Assembly: GCF_041431135.1 (NCBI RefSeq) | Contig: NZ_CP107799.1 | Coordinates: forward strand, 4,340,001 to 4,404,000 | Reading direction: 5' to 3' | Origin: Streptomyces sp. NBC_00554 | Lineage (GTDB): Bacteria > Actinomycetota > Actinomycetes > Streptomycetales > Streptomycetaceae | Length of the DNA: 64,000 bases | In this document: positions 56,727 to 64,000 of the stretch, piece by piece | Layout of the letters: each line of letters opens with the position of its first letter | Position numbering within the stretch: the stretch's first letter is position 1 | Made by a program: the position numbers and the translations under genes | The notes under the pieces: model-generated | The model's database searches: none | What the model was told of the DNA's origin: nothing | What the model saw: only the letters and a program-made list of their open reading frames with translations

Positions 56727-58469
56727 CTACGTCGTACGTCTCCGCCTCGACCCCGGCCGCCGCTCGCTCGGCCTGGTGACGGGATCCCCCGCCTCCGTGG
56801 CCGCCGCACGGCGCCGCAGACCGAAGTCCGCGAGCGCCTCGGCCAGCTTGAGCGCGGACGGCTCGGGAGCCATCACATCGACCCGGAGGCCGTGCTCCTC
56901 GGCCGTCTTGGCGGTGGCGGGCCCGATACAGGCGATCACCGTCACGTTGTGCGGCTTGCCCGCGATGCCCACCAGGTTCCGCACGGTGGAGGACGAGGTG
57001 AAGAGCACGGCGTCGAAGCCGCCGCCCTTGATCGCCTCACGCGTCTCGACCGGCGGAGGCGACGCCCGCACGGTCCGGTAGGCCGTGACGTCGTCGACCT
57101 CCCAGCCCAGCTCGATCAGCCCGGCGACCAGCGTCTCGGTGGCGATGTCGGCCCGCGGCAGGAACACCCGGTCGATCGGGTCGAACACCGGGTCGTACGG
57201 CGGCCAGTCCTCCAGCAACCCGGCGGCGGACTGCTCCCCGCTCGGCACCAGGTCCGGCTTCACACCGAAGGCGACCAGCGCCTTGGCCGTCTGCTCGCCC
57301 ACCGCCGCCACCTTGATGCCGGCGAATGCGCGCGCATCGAGCCCGTACTCCTCGAACTTCTCCCGCACCGCCTTCACGGCGTTCACCGAGGTGAAGGCGA
57401 TCCACTCATAGCGGCCGGTGACAAGCCCCTTGACCGCACGCTCCATCTGCTGAGGCGTCCGCGGCGGCTCGACGGCGATCGTCGGAACCTCGTGCGGCAC
57501 GGCCCCGTACGACCGCAGTTGGTCGGAGAGCGAAACCGCCTGCTCCTTCGTACGCGGTACGAGGACCTTCCAGCCGAACAGCGGCTTGGACTCGAACCAC
57601 GACAACTGGTCGCGCTGGGCGGCGGCGGAACGCTCACCGACCACGGCTATCACCGGGCGGTGACCCTCCGGGGAGGGCAGCACCTTCGCCTGCTTCAGCG
57701 TCTGCGCGATGGTGCCGAGAGTGGCGGCCCAGGTCCGCTGACGCGTCGTCGTACCGGCGATGGTGACGGTCATCGGCGTATCGGGCTTTCGGCCCGCGGC
57801 CACCAGCTCACCCGCCGCCGCACCGACGGAGTCGAGCGTCGAGGAGACGACGACCGTCCCGTCCGATGCACCGACCTCGGTCCAGCACCGGTCGGAGGCC
57901 GTCCGCGCGTCGACGAACCGTACGTCCGCGCCCTGCGCGTCCCGCAGCGGCACACCCGCGTACGCGGGCACACCGACGGCGGCCGCGATACCGGGTACGA
58001 CCTCGAACGGCACACCCGCGGCGACGCAGGCGAGCATTTCCTCCGCGGCGTACGTATCTAGTCCGGGGTCCCCGGACACCGCACGCACGACCCGCTTGCC
58101 GCCCCGTGCGGCCGTCATGACAAGATTGGCAGCGTCCCTCAACACGGGGTCACCAACGGTTGTTGACGAACCGTCAACAACCGTTAGCTGAGGCGTGCCC
58201 GTACCCGAGTACGCACTCACGGATGAAGGCGTGCCCACGGGCGACGCATTACTACCTGTACCAGTTTCGGTATCCGTATTCAGTACGGCGACGCCTGGTC
58301 TGGCGTGTGCGCGGACGACGTCGAGCACCTCGTGCTCGGCGACGAGAACATCCGCGTTCGCCAGCGCCTCTACGGCGCGCAGTGTCAGTAGTCCCGGATC
58401 CCCGGGTCCGGCACCAAGGAAGGTGACGTGCCCGTGGTCCGGACCGGCGGGAAGGTTGGTGGGGCTCAC
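56727..58469 (-). CDS. hemD: Uroporphyrinogen-III synthase fused to uroporphyrinogen methyltransferase domain
   Basis: A 580-residue two-domain protein. The N-terminal SUMT-like domain starts 'VTFLGAGPGDPGLLTLRAVEAL', but the usual GDP(F/Y)VFGRG loop is altered to 'SGDPGLDTYAAEEM'. A Thr/Gly/Ser insertion occupies about residues 68-110. The C-terminal HemD domain (about 275-560) has 'AFTSVNAVKAVREKFEEYG', 'VAAVGEQTAKAL' and 'VLFTSSSTVRNLVG'. HemD closes hydroxymethylbilane to uroporphyrinogen III. The methyltransferase may be weak or inactive. The start GTG overlaps the hemC stop (GTGA). Confidence 0.92.
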   Translation of the reverse strand: MSPTNLPAGPDHGHVTFLGAGPGDPGLLTLRAVEALANADVLVAEHEVLDVVRAHARPGVAVLNTDTETGTGSNASPVGTPSSVSAYSGTGTPQLTVVDGSSTTVGDPVLRDAANLVMTAARGGKRVVRAVSGDPGLDTYAAEEMLACVAAGVPFEVVPGIAAAVGVPAYAGVPLRDAQGADVRFVDARTASDRCWTEVGASDGTVVVSSTLDSVGAAAGELVAAGRKPDTPMTVTIAGTTTRQRTWAATLGTIAQTLKQAKVLPSPEGHRPVIAVVGERSAAAQRDQLSWFESKPLFGWKVLVPRTKEQAVSLSDQLRSYGAVPHEVPTIAVEPPRTPQQMERAVKGLVTGRYEWIAFTSVNAVKAVREKFEEYGLDARAFAGIKVAAVGEQTAKALVAFGVKPDLVPSGEQSAAGLLEDWPPYDPVFDPIDRVFLPRADIATETLVAGLIELGWEVDDVTAYRTVRASPPPVETREAIKGGGFDAVLFTSSSTVRNLVGIAGKPHNVTVIACIGPATAKTAEEHGLRVDVMAPEPSALKLAEALADFGLRRRAAATEAGDPVTRPSERRPGSRRRRTT

Positions 58470-59425
58470 TGTGCTCGCTCCCCCATCAGACCGGCCGCGC
58501 CCTTGGCAAGCATCTCGGCAGCGAGTTCACGGCCGAGCGCCATTGCTTGGTCGTACGTCTCGGGCACGGGACCGGTGGTGGACAACTGCACCAGCGTCGA
58601 GCCGTCGGTCGTGCCGACGACGCCGCGCAGGCGCATTTCCTTGACAATCTGCCCGTCGGCCAGCAGGTCGGCGAGTGCACCCACAGGTGCGCTGCAGCCG
58701 GCCTCCAGGGCGGCGAGCAGGGACCGTTCGGCGGTCACGGCGGCCCGGGTGAGCGGGTCGTCGAGTTCGCCGAGCGCTGCGACGAGGTCCGCGTTGTCCG
58801 CGGCACACTCGATCGCCAGTGCCCCCTGGCCGGGGGCGGGCAAAACAGTGTCGACGGACAGGAAGTCCGTCACTTCCTCGATGCGACCGAGGCGGCTGAG
58901 TCCGGCGGCGGCGAGCACGACAGCGTCCAGCTCGCCCTTGTGCACGTATCCGATCCGGGTGTCGACGTTCCCCCGGATCGCGACCGTCTCGATCGTCATC
59001 CCGTGATTGCGCGCGTACGCGTTCAACTGGGCCATGCGGCGCGGCGAACCGGTGCCGACGCGGGCCCCGTTCGGCAGCTGCTCGAAGATGAGCCCGTCGC
59101 GGGCGACGAGCACGTCACGCGGGTCCTCACGCAGCGGTACGGCGGCCAGCGCGAGTGCCTCGGGCTGGCCGGTCGGCAGATCCTTGAGGGAGTGCACGGC
59201 GAAGTCGATGTCTCCGGCGAGGAGTGCGTCGCGCAGCGCGGTCACGAACACCCCCGTGCCGCCGATCTGCGCGAGGTTCTCGCGGGAGGTGTCGCCGTAC
59301 GTCGTGATCTCAACGAGCTCGACTGGCCGTCCGGTCACCTGCCTTACGGCGTCCGCCACCTGCCCGGACTGGGCCATGGCGAGTTTGCTTCGCCTGGTCC
59401 CCAGTCTCAAAGCCTGCTCACTCAT
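58466..59425 (-). CDS. hemC: Hydroxymethylbilane synthase (porphobilinogen deaminase)
   Basis: A 319-residue enzyme polymerising four porphobilinogens. It has 'LRLGTRRSKLAMAQSGQVADA', 'VHSLKDLPT', 'GTGSPRRMAQL', 'RGNVDTRIGYV' and the dipyrromethane-cofactor Cys in 'LEAGCSAPVGALA'. The ATG at 59425 overlaps the hemA stop (ATGA). Complete and of normal length. Confidence 0.96.
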   Translation of the reverse strand: MSEQALRLGTRRSKLAMAQSGQVADAVRQVTGRPVELVEITTYGDTSRENLAQIGGTGVFVTALRDALLAGDIDFAVHSLKDLPTGQPEALALAAVPLREDPRDVLVARDGLIFEQLPNGARVGTGSPRRMAQLNAYARNHGMTIETVAIRGNVDTRIGYVHKGELDAVVLAAAGLSRLGRIEEVTDFLSVDTVLPAPGQGALAIECAADNADLVAALGELDDPLTRAAVTAERSLLAALEAGCSAPVGALADLLADGQIVKEMRLRGVVGTTDGSTLVQLSTTGPVPETYDQAMALGRELAAEMLAKGAAGLMGERAQ

Positions 59426-61314
59426 GCTCGCCCTCGGTTCTCGGCGCTCTCGGCGTTCTCGGTGGTATCGGTATTGCTGTCCTCGGCCCGTGAGACGGAG
59501 GCAACCGTCTCGGGGTCCAGGTCGAACAGGGTCCGCAGCGCGTCCGCGTACCCGGCGCCGCCAGGTTCGGCGGCGAGCTGCTTGACCCGTACGGTCGGCG
59601 CGTGCAGCAGCTTGTCCACCACGCGCCGCACGGTCTGGGTGATCTCCCCGCGCTGCTTCTCGTCGAGGCCGGGCAGCCGCCCGTCAAGGCGAGCGATCTC
59701 GTTCGCGACGACATCGGCGGCCATGGTCCGCAGCGCCACCACGGTGGGGGTGATGTGCGCGGCCCGCAGGGCGGCGCCGAAGGCGGCCACCTCGTCGGAG
59801 ACGATCCGTTTCACCTGGTCCACATCGGCGGCCATCGGCGCATCCGCGGAGGCATCGGCGAGCGACTCGATGTCGACGAGCCGCACCCCGAGCAGCCGGT
59901 GCACGGCCGCGTCGATATCGCGGGGCATCGCCAGGTCGAGGAGTGCGAGTACGGGAGCGGGCCGGGGGGCCTCGGCGACGGGCTCGGGCTTGCGGCGCTC
60001 GGGAACCCGGCCGACGGTGGCCGCGGTGGCGGCGAGCGCGGTGATGAGTTCGGCGTCGAGCGCGACTCCGAAGGTCGCGGCGGTGGCGCCCTGCGGGACG
60101 GTGGCAATGGCACCCGCCGCATCCGGCGCCCCGGCGAAGCCGGTGGCGTCCAGGCCCTGCGCCTGCTCGGCTGCGGCCGCGGTCTCGGGCGAGCCGGCGA
60201 GGGCGGCCGTACGACCGGATCCTGCGGCGCGCCCCGTCCCCTTGTCCACCCACGCCGCGTGCTGTTCCAGCTCGGCCGCGGCCATTCCGGCCACCGCCGC
60301 CTCGCCGAGGACCGAGAAGCCGGCGGTGCCCTGCACGGCGGACAGGTCGAGCGGGCAGCCCTCTTCGCTTCCGACGCTGGTCGGCGCGAGGCCGTCCCGT
60401 ACGCCGGTGGAGGTGGCCGTACGACCGGATCCTGCGCCCGGAGCCGTGGAACGGGAGTCCGCCACCGGAGCCGTACGCCCCTCGATCGCGGCGGCGACGG
60501 AGTCGGCCGACAGGACGAGACCCGTCGCACCCGTACAGGAGATGGCGATGTCGGCACGTGTCAGCTCGACCGGCACCGAGTCGATCGGTACCGCGCGGGC
60601 CAGCACGTCCGTTTCGTCGCTGTCGGTGAGGATCTGGGCGAGGCGCTCGGCACGGTCGAGAGTGCGGTTGGCGACGACGACCTCGGCGACCCCGGCGCGC
60701 GCGAGCGTCGCGGCGGCCAGCGAGGACATGGAGCCGGCGCCGAGGACCAGCGCCCGCTTGCCCTTGAGCCAGGCGTCGACCGGAGCGCCGGATGCCAGCT
60801 GCTCCAGGCCGAAGGTGACCAGGGACTGGCCGGCGCGGTCGATGCCGGTCTCGGAGTGGGCGCGCTTGCCGACCCGCAGCGCCTGCTGGAACAGGTCGTT
60901 CAGCAGCCGGCCGGCGCTGTGCAGTTCCTGCCCGGTCGCGAGGGCGTCCTTGATCTGGCCGAGGATCTGCCCCTCGCCCACGACCATCGAGTCGAGGCCG
61001 CAGGCCACGGAGAACAGATGGTGGACGGCCCGGTCCTCGTAATGCACGTACAGGTGAGGCGTGAGCTCCTCGAGCCCGACCCCGCTGTGCTGGGCGAGCA
61101 GCGTGGACAGCTCGGCGACACCCGCGTGGAACTTGTCCACGTCGGCGTACAGCTCGATCCGGTTGCAGGTCGCGAGCACCGCGGCCTCGGTGGCCGGTTC
61201 GGCGGCGAGGGTGTCCTGCAACAGCTTGACCTGCGCGTCCGCGGACAGCGCGGCCCGCTCCAGGACGCTGACCGGAGCACTGCGGTGACTCAGCCCCACG
61301 ACGAGGAGACTCAT
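59422..61314 (-). CDS. hemA: Glutamyl-tRNA reductase with long internal insertion
   Basis: A 630-residue enzyme making glutamate-1-semialdehyde from Glu-tRNA. The catalytic cysteine is in 'LATCNRIELYADV'; also 'GEGQILGQIKDAL', the NADPH-binding 'LVLGAGSMSSLAAATLARAG' and the dimerisation tail. It is about 200 residues longer than typical GluTR. Most of the excess is an Ala/Gly/Thr-rich insertion, about residues 278-440, between 'ISCTGATGLVLS' and 'LALLDLAMPRDID'. A 22-bp direct repeat (60205-60226 and 60415-60436) lies inside the insertion, 210 bases apart. The ATG overlaps the rex stop. Confidence 0.95.
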   Translation of the reverse strand: MSLLVVGLSHRSAPVSVLERAALSADAQVKLLQDTLAAEPATEAAVLATCNRIELYADVDKFHAGVAELSTLLAQHSGVGLEELTPHLYVHYEDRAVHHLFSVACGLDSMVVGEGQILGQIKDALATGQELHSAGRLLNDLFQQALRVGKRAHSETGIDRAGQSLVTFGLEQLASGAPVDAWLKGKRALVLGAGSMSSLAAATLARAGVAEVVVANRTLDRAERLAQILTDSDETDVLARAVPIDSVPVELTRADIAISCTGATGLVLSADSVAAAIEGRTAPVADSRSTAPGAGSGRTATSTGVRDGLAPTSVGSEEGCPLDLSAVQGTAGFSVLGEAAVAGMAAAELEQHAAWVDKGTGRAAGSGRTAALAGSPETAAAAEQAQGLDATGFAGAPDAAGAIATVPQGATAATFGVALDAELITALAATAATVGRVPERRKPEPVAEAPRPAPVLALLDLAMPRDIDAAVHRLLGVRLVDIESLADASADAPMAADVDQVKRIVSDEVAAFGAALRAAHITPTVVALRTMAADVVANEIARLDGRLPGLDEKQRGEITQTVRRVVDKLLHAPTVRVKQLAAEPGGAGYADALRTLFDLDPETVASVSRAEDSNTDTTENAESAENRGRA

Positions 61315-62072
61315 GCCGGCATCACGGCGGGGACGTCCCCGTCAGGTCCTTTGCCGGAGTTCTCCTGAGCGGCCGGGTGCACGGCGGCCGCGGCCTGCGC
61401 CTCGGCCTCCTCGCCGGCCTTGCGCTGCTCGTGGAAGGCGAGGATCTGCAGCTCGATGGAGAGATCGACCTTGCGTACGTCGACACCGTCCGGGACGGTC
61501 AGGACGGTCGGCGCGAAGTTGAGGATGGAGGTGACCCCGGCGGCGACGAGCCGGTCGCACACTGCCTGGGCGACGCCCGGCGGGGTCGTGATGACGCCGA
61601 TGGAGACGCCGTTCTCGTCGATGATCTTCTCGAGGCCGTCGCTGTGCTGCACGGCGATCCCGGCGACCTGCTTGCCCGACATCTCGGGATCGGCGTCGAT
61701 CAGCGCGGCGACCCTGAACCCACGGGAGGCGAACCCGCCGTAGTTGGCCAGCGCGGCGCCGAGGTTACCGATACCGACGATCACGACCGGCCAGTCCTGG
61801 GTCAGGCCCAGCTCGCGGGAGATCTGGTACACGAGATACTCGACGTCGTACCCCACACCACGCGTCCCGTAGGAGCCGAGGTAGGAGAAATCCTTGCGCA
61901 GCTTCGCGGAGTTGACCCCCGCGGCGGCCGCGAGCTCCTCGGAGGAGACCGTGGGTACCGAGCGCTCCGACAGTGCGGTGAGGGCGCGGAGGTACAGCGG
62001 AAGACGGGCGACGGTGGCCTCGGGAATCCCTCGGCTGCGGGTCGCCGGTCGGTGAGTTCGGCCAGTTGCCAC
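61311..62072 (-). CDS. rex: Rex redox-sensing repressor
   Basis: A 253-residue NADH/NAD+ sensor from the GTG at 62072 (GGAG four bases upstream). The winged helix ('VSSEELAAAAGVNSAKLRKDFSYLGSYGTRGVGY') is followed by a Rossmann domain with 'VVIVGIGNLGAALANYGGF' and 'NFAPTVLTVPDGVDVRKVDLSIELQILAFHEQ', all diagnostic of Rex. In S. coelicolor Rex represses respiratory genes and its own rex-hemACD operon; gene order here is the same. A Rex site precedes it at 62150. Confidence 0.97.
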   Translation of the reverse strand: MATGRTHRPATRSRGIPEATVARLPLYLRALTALSERSVPTVSSEELAAAAGVNSAKLRKDFSYLGSYGTRGVGYDVEYLVYQISRELGLTQDWPVVIVGIGNLGAALANYGGFASRGFRVAALIDADPEMSGKQVAGIAVQHSDGLEKIIDENGVSIGVITTPPGVAQAVCDRLVAAGVTSILNFAPTVLTVPDGVDVRKVDLSIELQILAFHEQRKAGEEAEAQAAAAVHPAAQENSGKGPDGDVPAVMPA

Positions 62073-62149
62073 GGTGCTCCTGCGGGTAGCGCGGGGCTGC
62101 AGGCGGTCACACTTACCTAGACCGCCCCGTCGAATGCAGGCTATGTCTT

Positions 62150-62165
62150 TGTGAACGCGTGCACA
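62150..62165. promoter_or_regulatory. Rex operator (ROP site) upstream of rex-hemACD
   Basis: The 16 bases TGTGAACGCGTGCACA match the published Streptomyces consensus TGTGAACnnnTTCACA at all but one of its fixed positions. It is flanked by T and A to give a longer palindrome. It lies 78 bases before the rex start, in the 324-base gap that otherwise shows no gene, and implies autoregulation of the operon. Confidence 0.9.
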
Positions 62166-62396
62166 AAGATGGTGTCCGATTTGCCCGGCCAACGTGACCG
62201 GGGTCACGCACGCCCGGCGCGCGGTTATGGAACCGGCGCGCGGACACTTTCGTTCCTCGCCTGAAGGGGGCAAAACCGCACACTCTCCTCAACGCATCCC
62301 GCCCCCGAGACCAATCGCCGTCGATCCTAGGCGACTTTCCGGACCACTTGGACTACTCAGTCAGGCCACGATGGGGCCACGATCCGCCTCCCGTCA

Positions 62397-62696
62397 CTAT
62401 GTGAGGGCTTTGCGAAGGCGCTCCTCGTTCACCCTCCAGAACGTGTGCTGAGCACCGTCGACCAGCACGACCGGGATCTGCTCCCAGTACGCGCGGTACA
62501 GCTCCTCGTCCGTGCTGATGTCCTTCTGCTCCCAGACGACCCCGAGCTCGTCGCAGACCCTCGCGACCACTTCCTGTGCGTCATCGCACAGATGACATCC
62601 GGGCTTCCTGATCAGCGTGACCAGCCGCTGCTCGCCGGGAACCCCGGCCTCCACCTTCTCCGTACGACGCCCACCGCGCCGGAACATGGAACTCAT
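62397..62696 (-). CDS. Glutaredoxin-like protein
   Basis: About 99 residues from the ATG at 62696; an ATG three codons earlier (62705) has its purine-rich stretch too close. After a basic N-terminus the thioredoxin-fold core has the redox motif 'IRKPGCHLCDDAQ' (CxxC), the cis-proline in 'YWEQIPVVLVDG' and the family ending 'FWRVNEERLRKAL'. It matches the DUF836/glutaredoxin-like family usual just upstream of rex in streptomycetes. Probably a dithiol reductant; partner unknown. Confidence 0.9.
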   Translation of the reverse strand: MSSMFRRGGRRTEKVEAGVPGEQRLVTLIRKPGCHLCDDAQEVVARVCDELGVVWEQKDISTDEELYRAYWEQIPVVLVDGAQHTFWRVNEERLRKALT

Positions 62697-62864
62697 ACCT
62701 GCCATTCTCCCGCCGCCCGCGGCCCGCGGGACCCCTCGGTAGCGCCACCATCCCCATCCGACACACCGGCCAGATCACTTCTTTAACGACTCGGTCGCGG
62801 AGAGTTCACAGCCTCGAATCCTCACGACTCCGGAACCACCGAACAAACTGGCTATGCTCACGAC

Positions 62865-63806
62865 ATGGCCGCTCTCGGATGGCTCACTCCCCGTAGGCGC
62901 TCCGCCACCGCGCGGAGCGTCTTGGCAGGCGAGGCCTCGGCGGAGGCAGCGCGCAAAACCTCCCAGGAGCAGGAGGAACTCGCGCACGAAGCCGCGCCCG
63001 ACGCCCCCGCCGAACCGGACTTCCCGGTGCTCGGCGACGACAAGGCAGCCGCCTTCTTCGACCTCGACAACACCGTGATGCAGGGCGCCGCGCTCTTCCA
63101 CTTCGGCCGCGGCCTGCACAAGCGGAAGTTCTTCGAGACGCGCGATCTCGCCAAATTCGCCTGGCAGCAGGCGTGGTTCAGACTGGCGGGCGTCGAGGAC
63201 CCGGAGCACATGCAGGAGGCCCGCGACTCGGCCCTGTCGATCGTGAAGGGCCACCGTGTCGCCGAGCTGATGTCCATCGGCGAGGAGATCTACGACGAGT
63301 ACATGGCCGAGCGCATCTGGCCTGGCACTCGCGCACTGGCCGAAGCGCACCTGGACGCCGGCCAGAAGGTGTGGCTGGTCACAGCCGCCCCGGTCGAGAT
63401 CGCGACGGTGATCGCCCGCCGCCTGGGCCTGACCGGCGCACTCGGCACGGTCGCGGAATCCGTGAACGGCGTCTACACGGGCAAGCTCGTCGGCGAACCG
63501 CTGCACGGCCCCGCCAAGGCGGAAGCGGTACGCGCCCTGGCCGCCGCGGAGGGCCTGGACCTCTCCCGCTGCGCCGCCTACAGCGACTCCCACAACGACA
63601 TCCCCATGCTCTCCCTGGTGGGCCACCCCTACGCCATCAACCCCGACACCAAGCTCCGCAAACACGCCCGCAACCTGGAATGGCGCCTACGCGACTACCG
63701 CACAGGCCGCAAAGCAGCAAAGGTAGGCATCCCAGCCGCAGCAGGAGTAGGCGCAGTAGCAGGCGGCACAGCAGCAGCAATCGCCCTGCACCGCCGCCGC
63801 CGCTAA
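62865..63806 (+). CDS. HAD-IB family hydrolase (SerB-like)
   Basis: A 313-residue phosphatase. HAD motif I is 'AAFFDLDNTVM' (Asp nucleophile), motif II the Thr of 'VWLVTAAPVEIA', motif III a Lys in 'HGPAKAEAVRAL', and motif IV 'YSDSHNDIPMLSLVG'. The N-terminal 55 residues are Ala/Glu-rich. A C-terminal hydrophobic stretch with an Arg-rich end ('AAGVGAVAGGTAAAIALHRRRR') suggests a tail anchor. Substrate may be a phosphoserine-like or lipid phosphate. Its position beside the rex-hem operon is conserved as I recall it. Confidence 0.92.
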   Translation: MAALGWLTPRRRSATARSVLAGEASAEAARKTSQEQEELAHEAAPDAPAEPDFPVLGDDKAAAFFDLDNTVMQGAALFHFGRGLHKRKFFETRDLAKFAWQQAWFRLAGVEDPEHMQEARDSALSIVKGHRVAELMSIGEEIYDEYMAERIWPGTRALAEAHLDAGQKVWLVTAAPVEIATVIARRLGLTGALGTVAESVNGVYTGKLVGEPLHGPAKAEAVRALAAAEGLDLSRCAAYSDSHNDIPMLSLVGHPYAINPDTKLRKHARNLEWRLRDYRTGRKAAKVGIPAAAGVGAVAGGTAAAIALHRRRR

Positions 63807-63836
63807 AACGATGCCGTCCCGTCCGACGCACGAGGA

Positions 63837-64000
63837 CGGTGCGGTGACACCACCCCGATCCGCCACCCACCCGCGGGAACTGCGCTCTTCAACCCCGTCC
63901 GAGCAACACCGGCACGCCTGACTTTTGAGTACGAGTCAGCGCCATCCCGATCCCCCCACCCACCCCGTGGGGCTCCGCTCTTCAGCCCCGGGCCGGGGAA
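63837..64000. repeat. Two degenerate inverted copies of the tandem-repeat unit at right edge
   Basis: The segments from about 63851 and 63941 each read CCCGATCC...CCACCCACCC...CTGCGCTCTTCA or CTCCGCTCTTCA...CCCCG. They are reverse complements of the unit found at 31570-31773. The second continues to the window end (GCCCCGGGCCGGGGAA). They follow the HAD gene and probably continue beyond the window. Confidence 0.75.

Overview
The window is high-GC actinobacterial chromosome, almost certainly Streptomyces. The signs are very high third-position GC, many GTG starts, ATGA/GTGA stop-start overlaps, DUF397/DUF5753, PucR and DUF2637 families, class I lysyl-tRNA synthetase next to argS, and a rex-hemACD operon with a Rex operator. 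I see no rRNA, tRNA, CRISPR array, insertion sequence or prophage core. The region is mostly ordinary chromosome with a few acquired or decaying patches.

Layout. 1-1.7 kb: a truncated KimA-like permease, then a CmtR-type metal sensor with a cation diffusion transporter. 1.7-5.8 kb: two phosphotransferases flank a WhiJ-like set (ATP-binding anti-sigma-like protein, XRE/DUF5753 regulator, DUF397), with a perfect 11-bp inverted repeat before the regulator. 5.9-11 kb: a purine/pyrimidine scavenging set (amidohydrolase, nucleoside deaminase, NCS1 permease, PucR regulator). 11.3-13.6 kb: a two-component pair. 13.9-19.3 kb: kdpFABC and kdpE, preceded by a 27-residue membrane peptide, with no kdpD between kdpC and kdpE. 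A degenerate KdpD-like C-terminus lies at 22.3 kb, between a frameshifted low-GC WD40 gene and an APC permease. 24.7-26.9 kb: a second two-component pair (MprAB-like). 27-33.3 kb: a membrane beta-propeller, an FMN reductase with a luciferase-like monooxygenase, an AraC-type regulator, and a quinone reductase divergent from an HxlR regulator.

33-38.4 kb is mixed: small secreted and membrane proteins, an SDR, a tyrosine phosphatase-GNAT fusion, and a free-standing LAGLIDADG endonuclease with a Myb-like tail. The endonuclease converges on rtcB (RNA ligase) through an 18-bp-stem terminator. 39.8-43.2 kb: two DUF3558-like lipoproteins and a DUF2637 protein. 43.3-47 kb: divergent lysS and argS. 47-53.6 kb: lipoproteins, DUF4253, a frameshifted SAM methyltransferase, a membrane-anchored HTH protein and a MocR-like aminotransferase. 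53.8-62.2 kb: tetrapyrrole synthesis, with hemB separate and the overlapping operon rex-hemA-hemC-hemD/cobA behind a Rex site. 62.4-63.8 kb: a glutaredoxin-like protein and a HAD-IB hydrolase.

The least explained signals are: a 112-113 bp nested inverted-repeat element present twice (33.3 and 54.9 kb) with compensatory stem changes; a repeat family fixed to the 3' ends of genes; the kdpD loss with a displaced remnant; and the LAGLIDADG/RtcB pair. Two single-base frameshifts, both in homopolymers, may be real or may be assembly errors.
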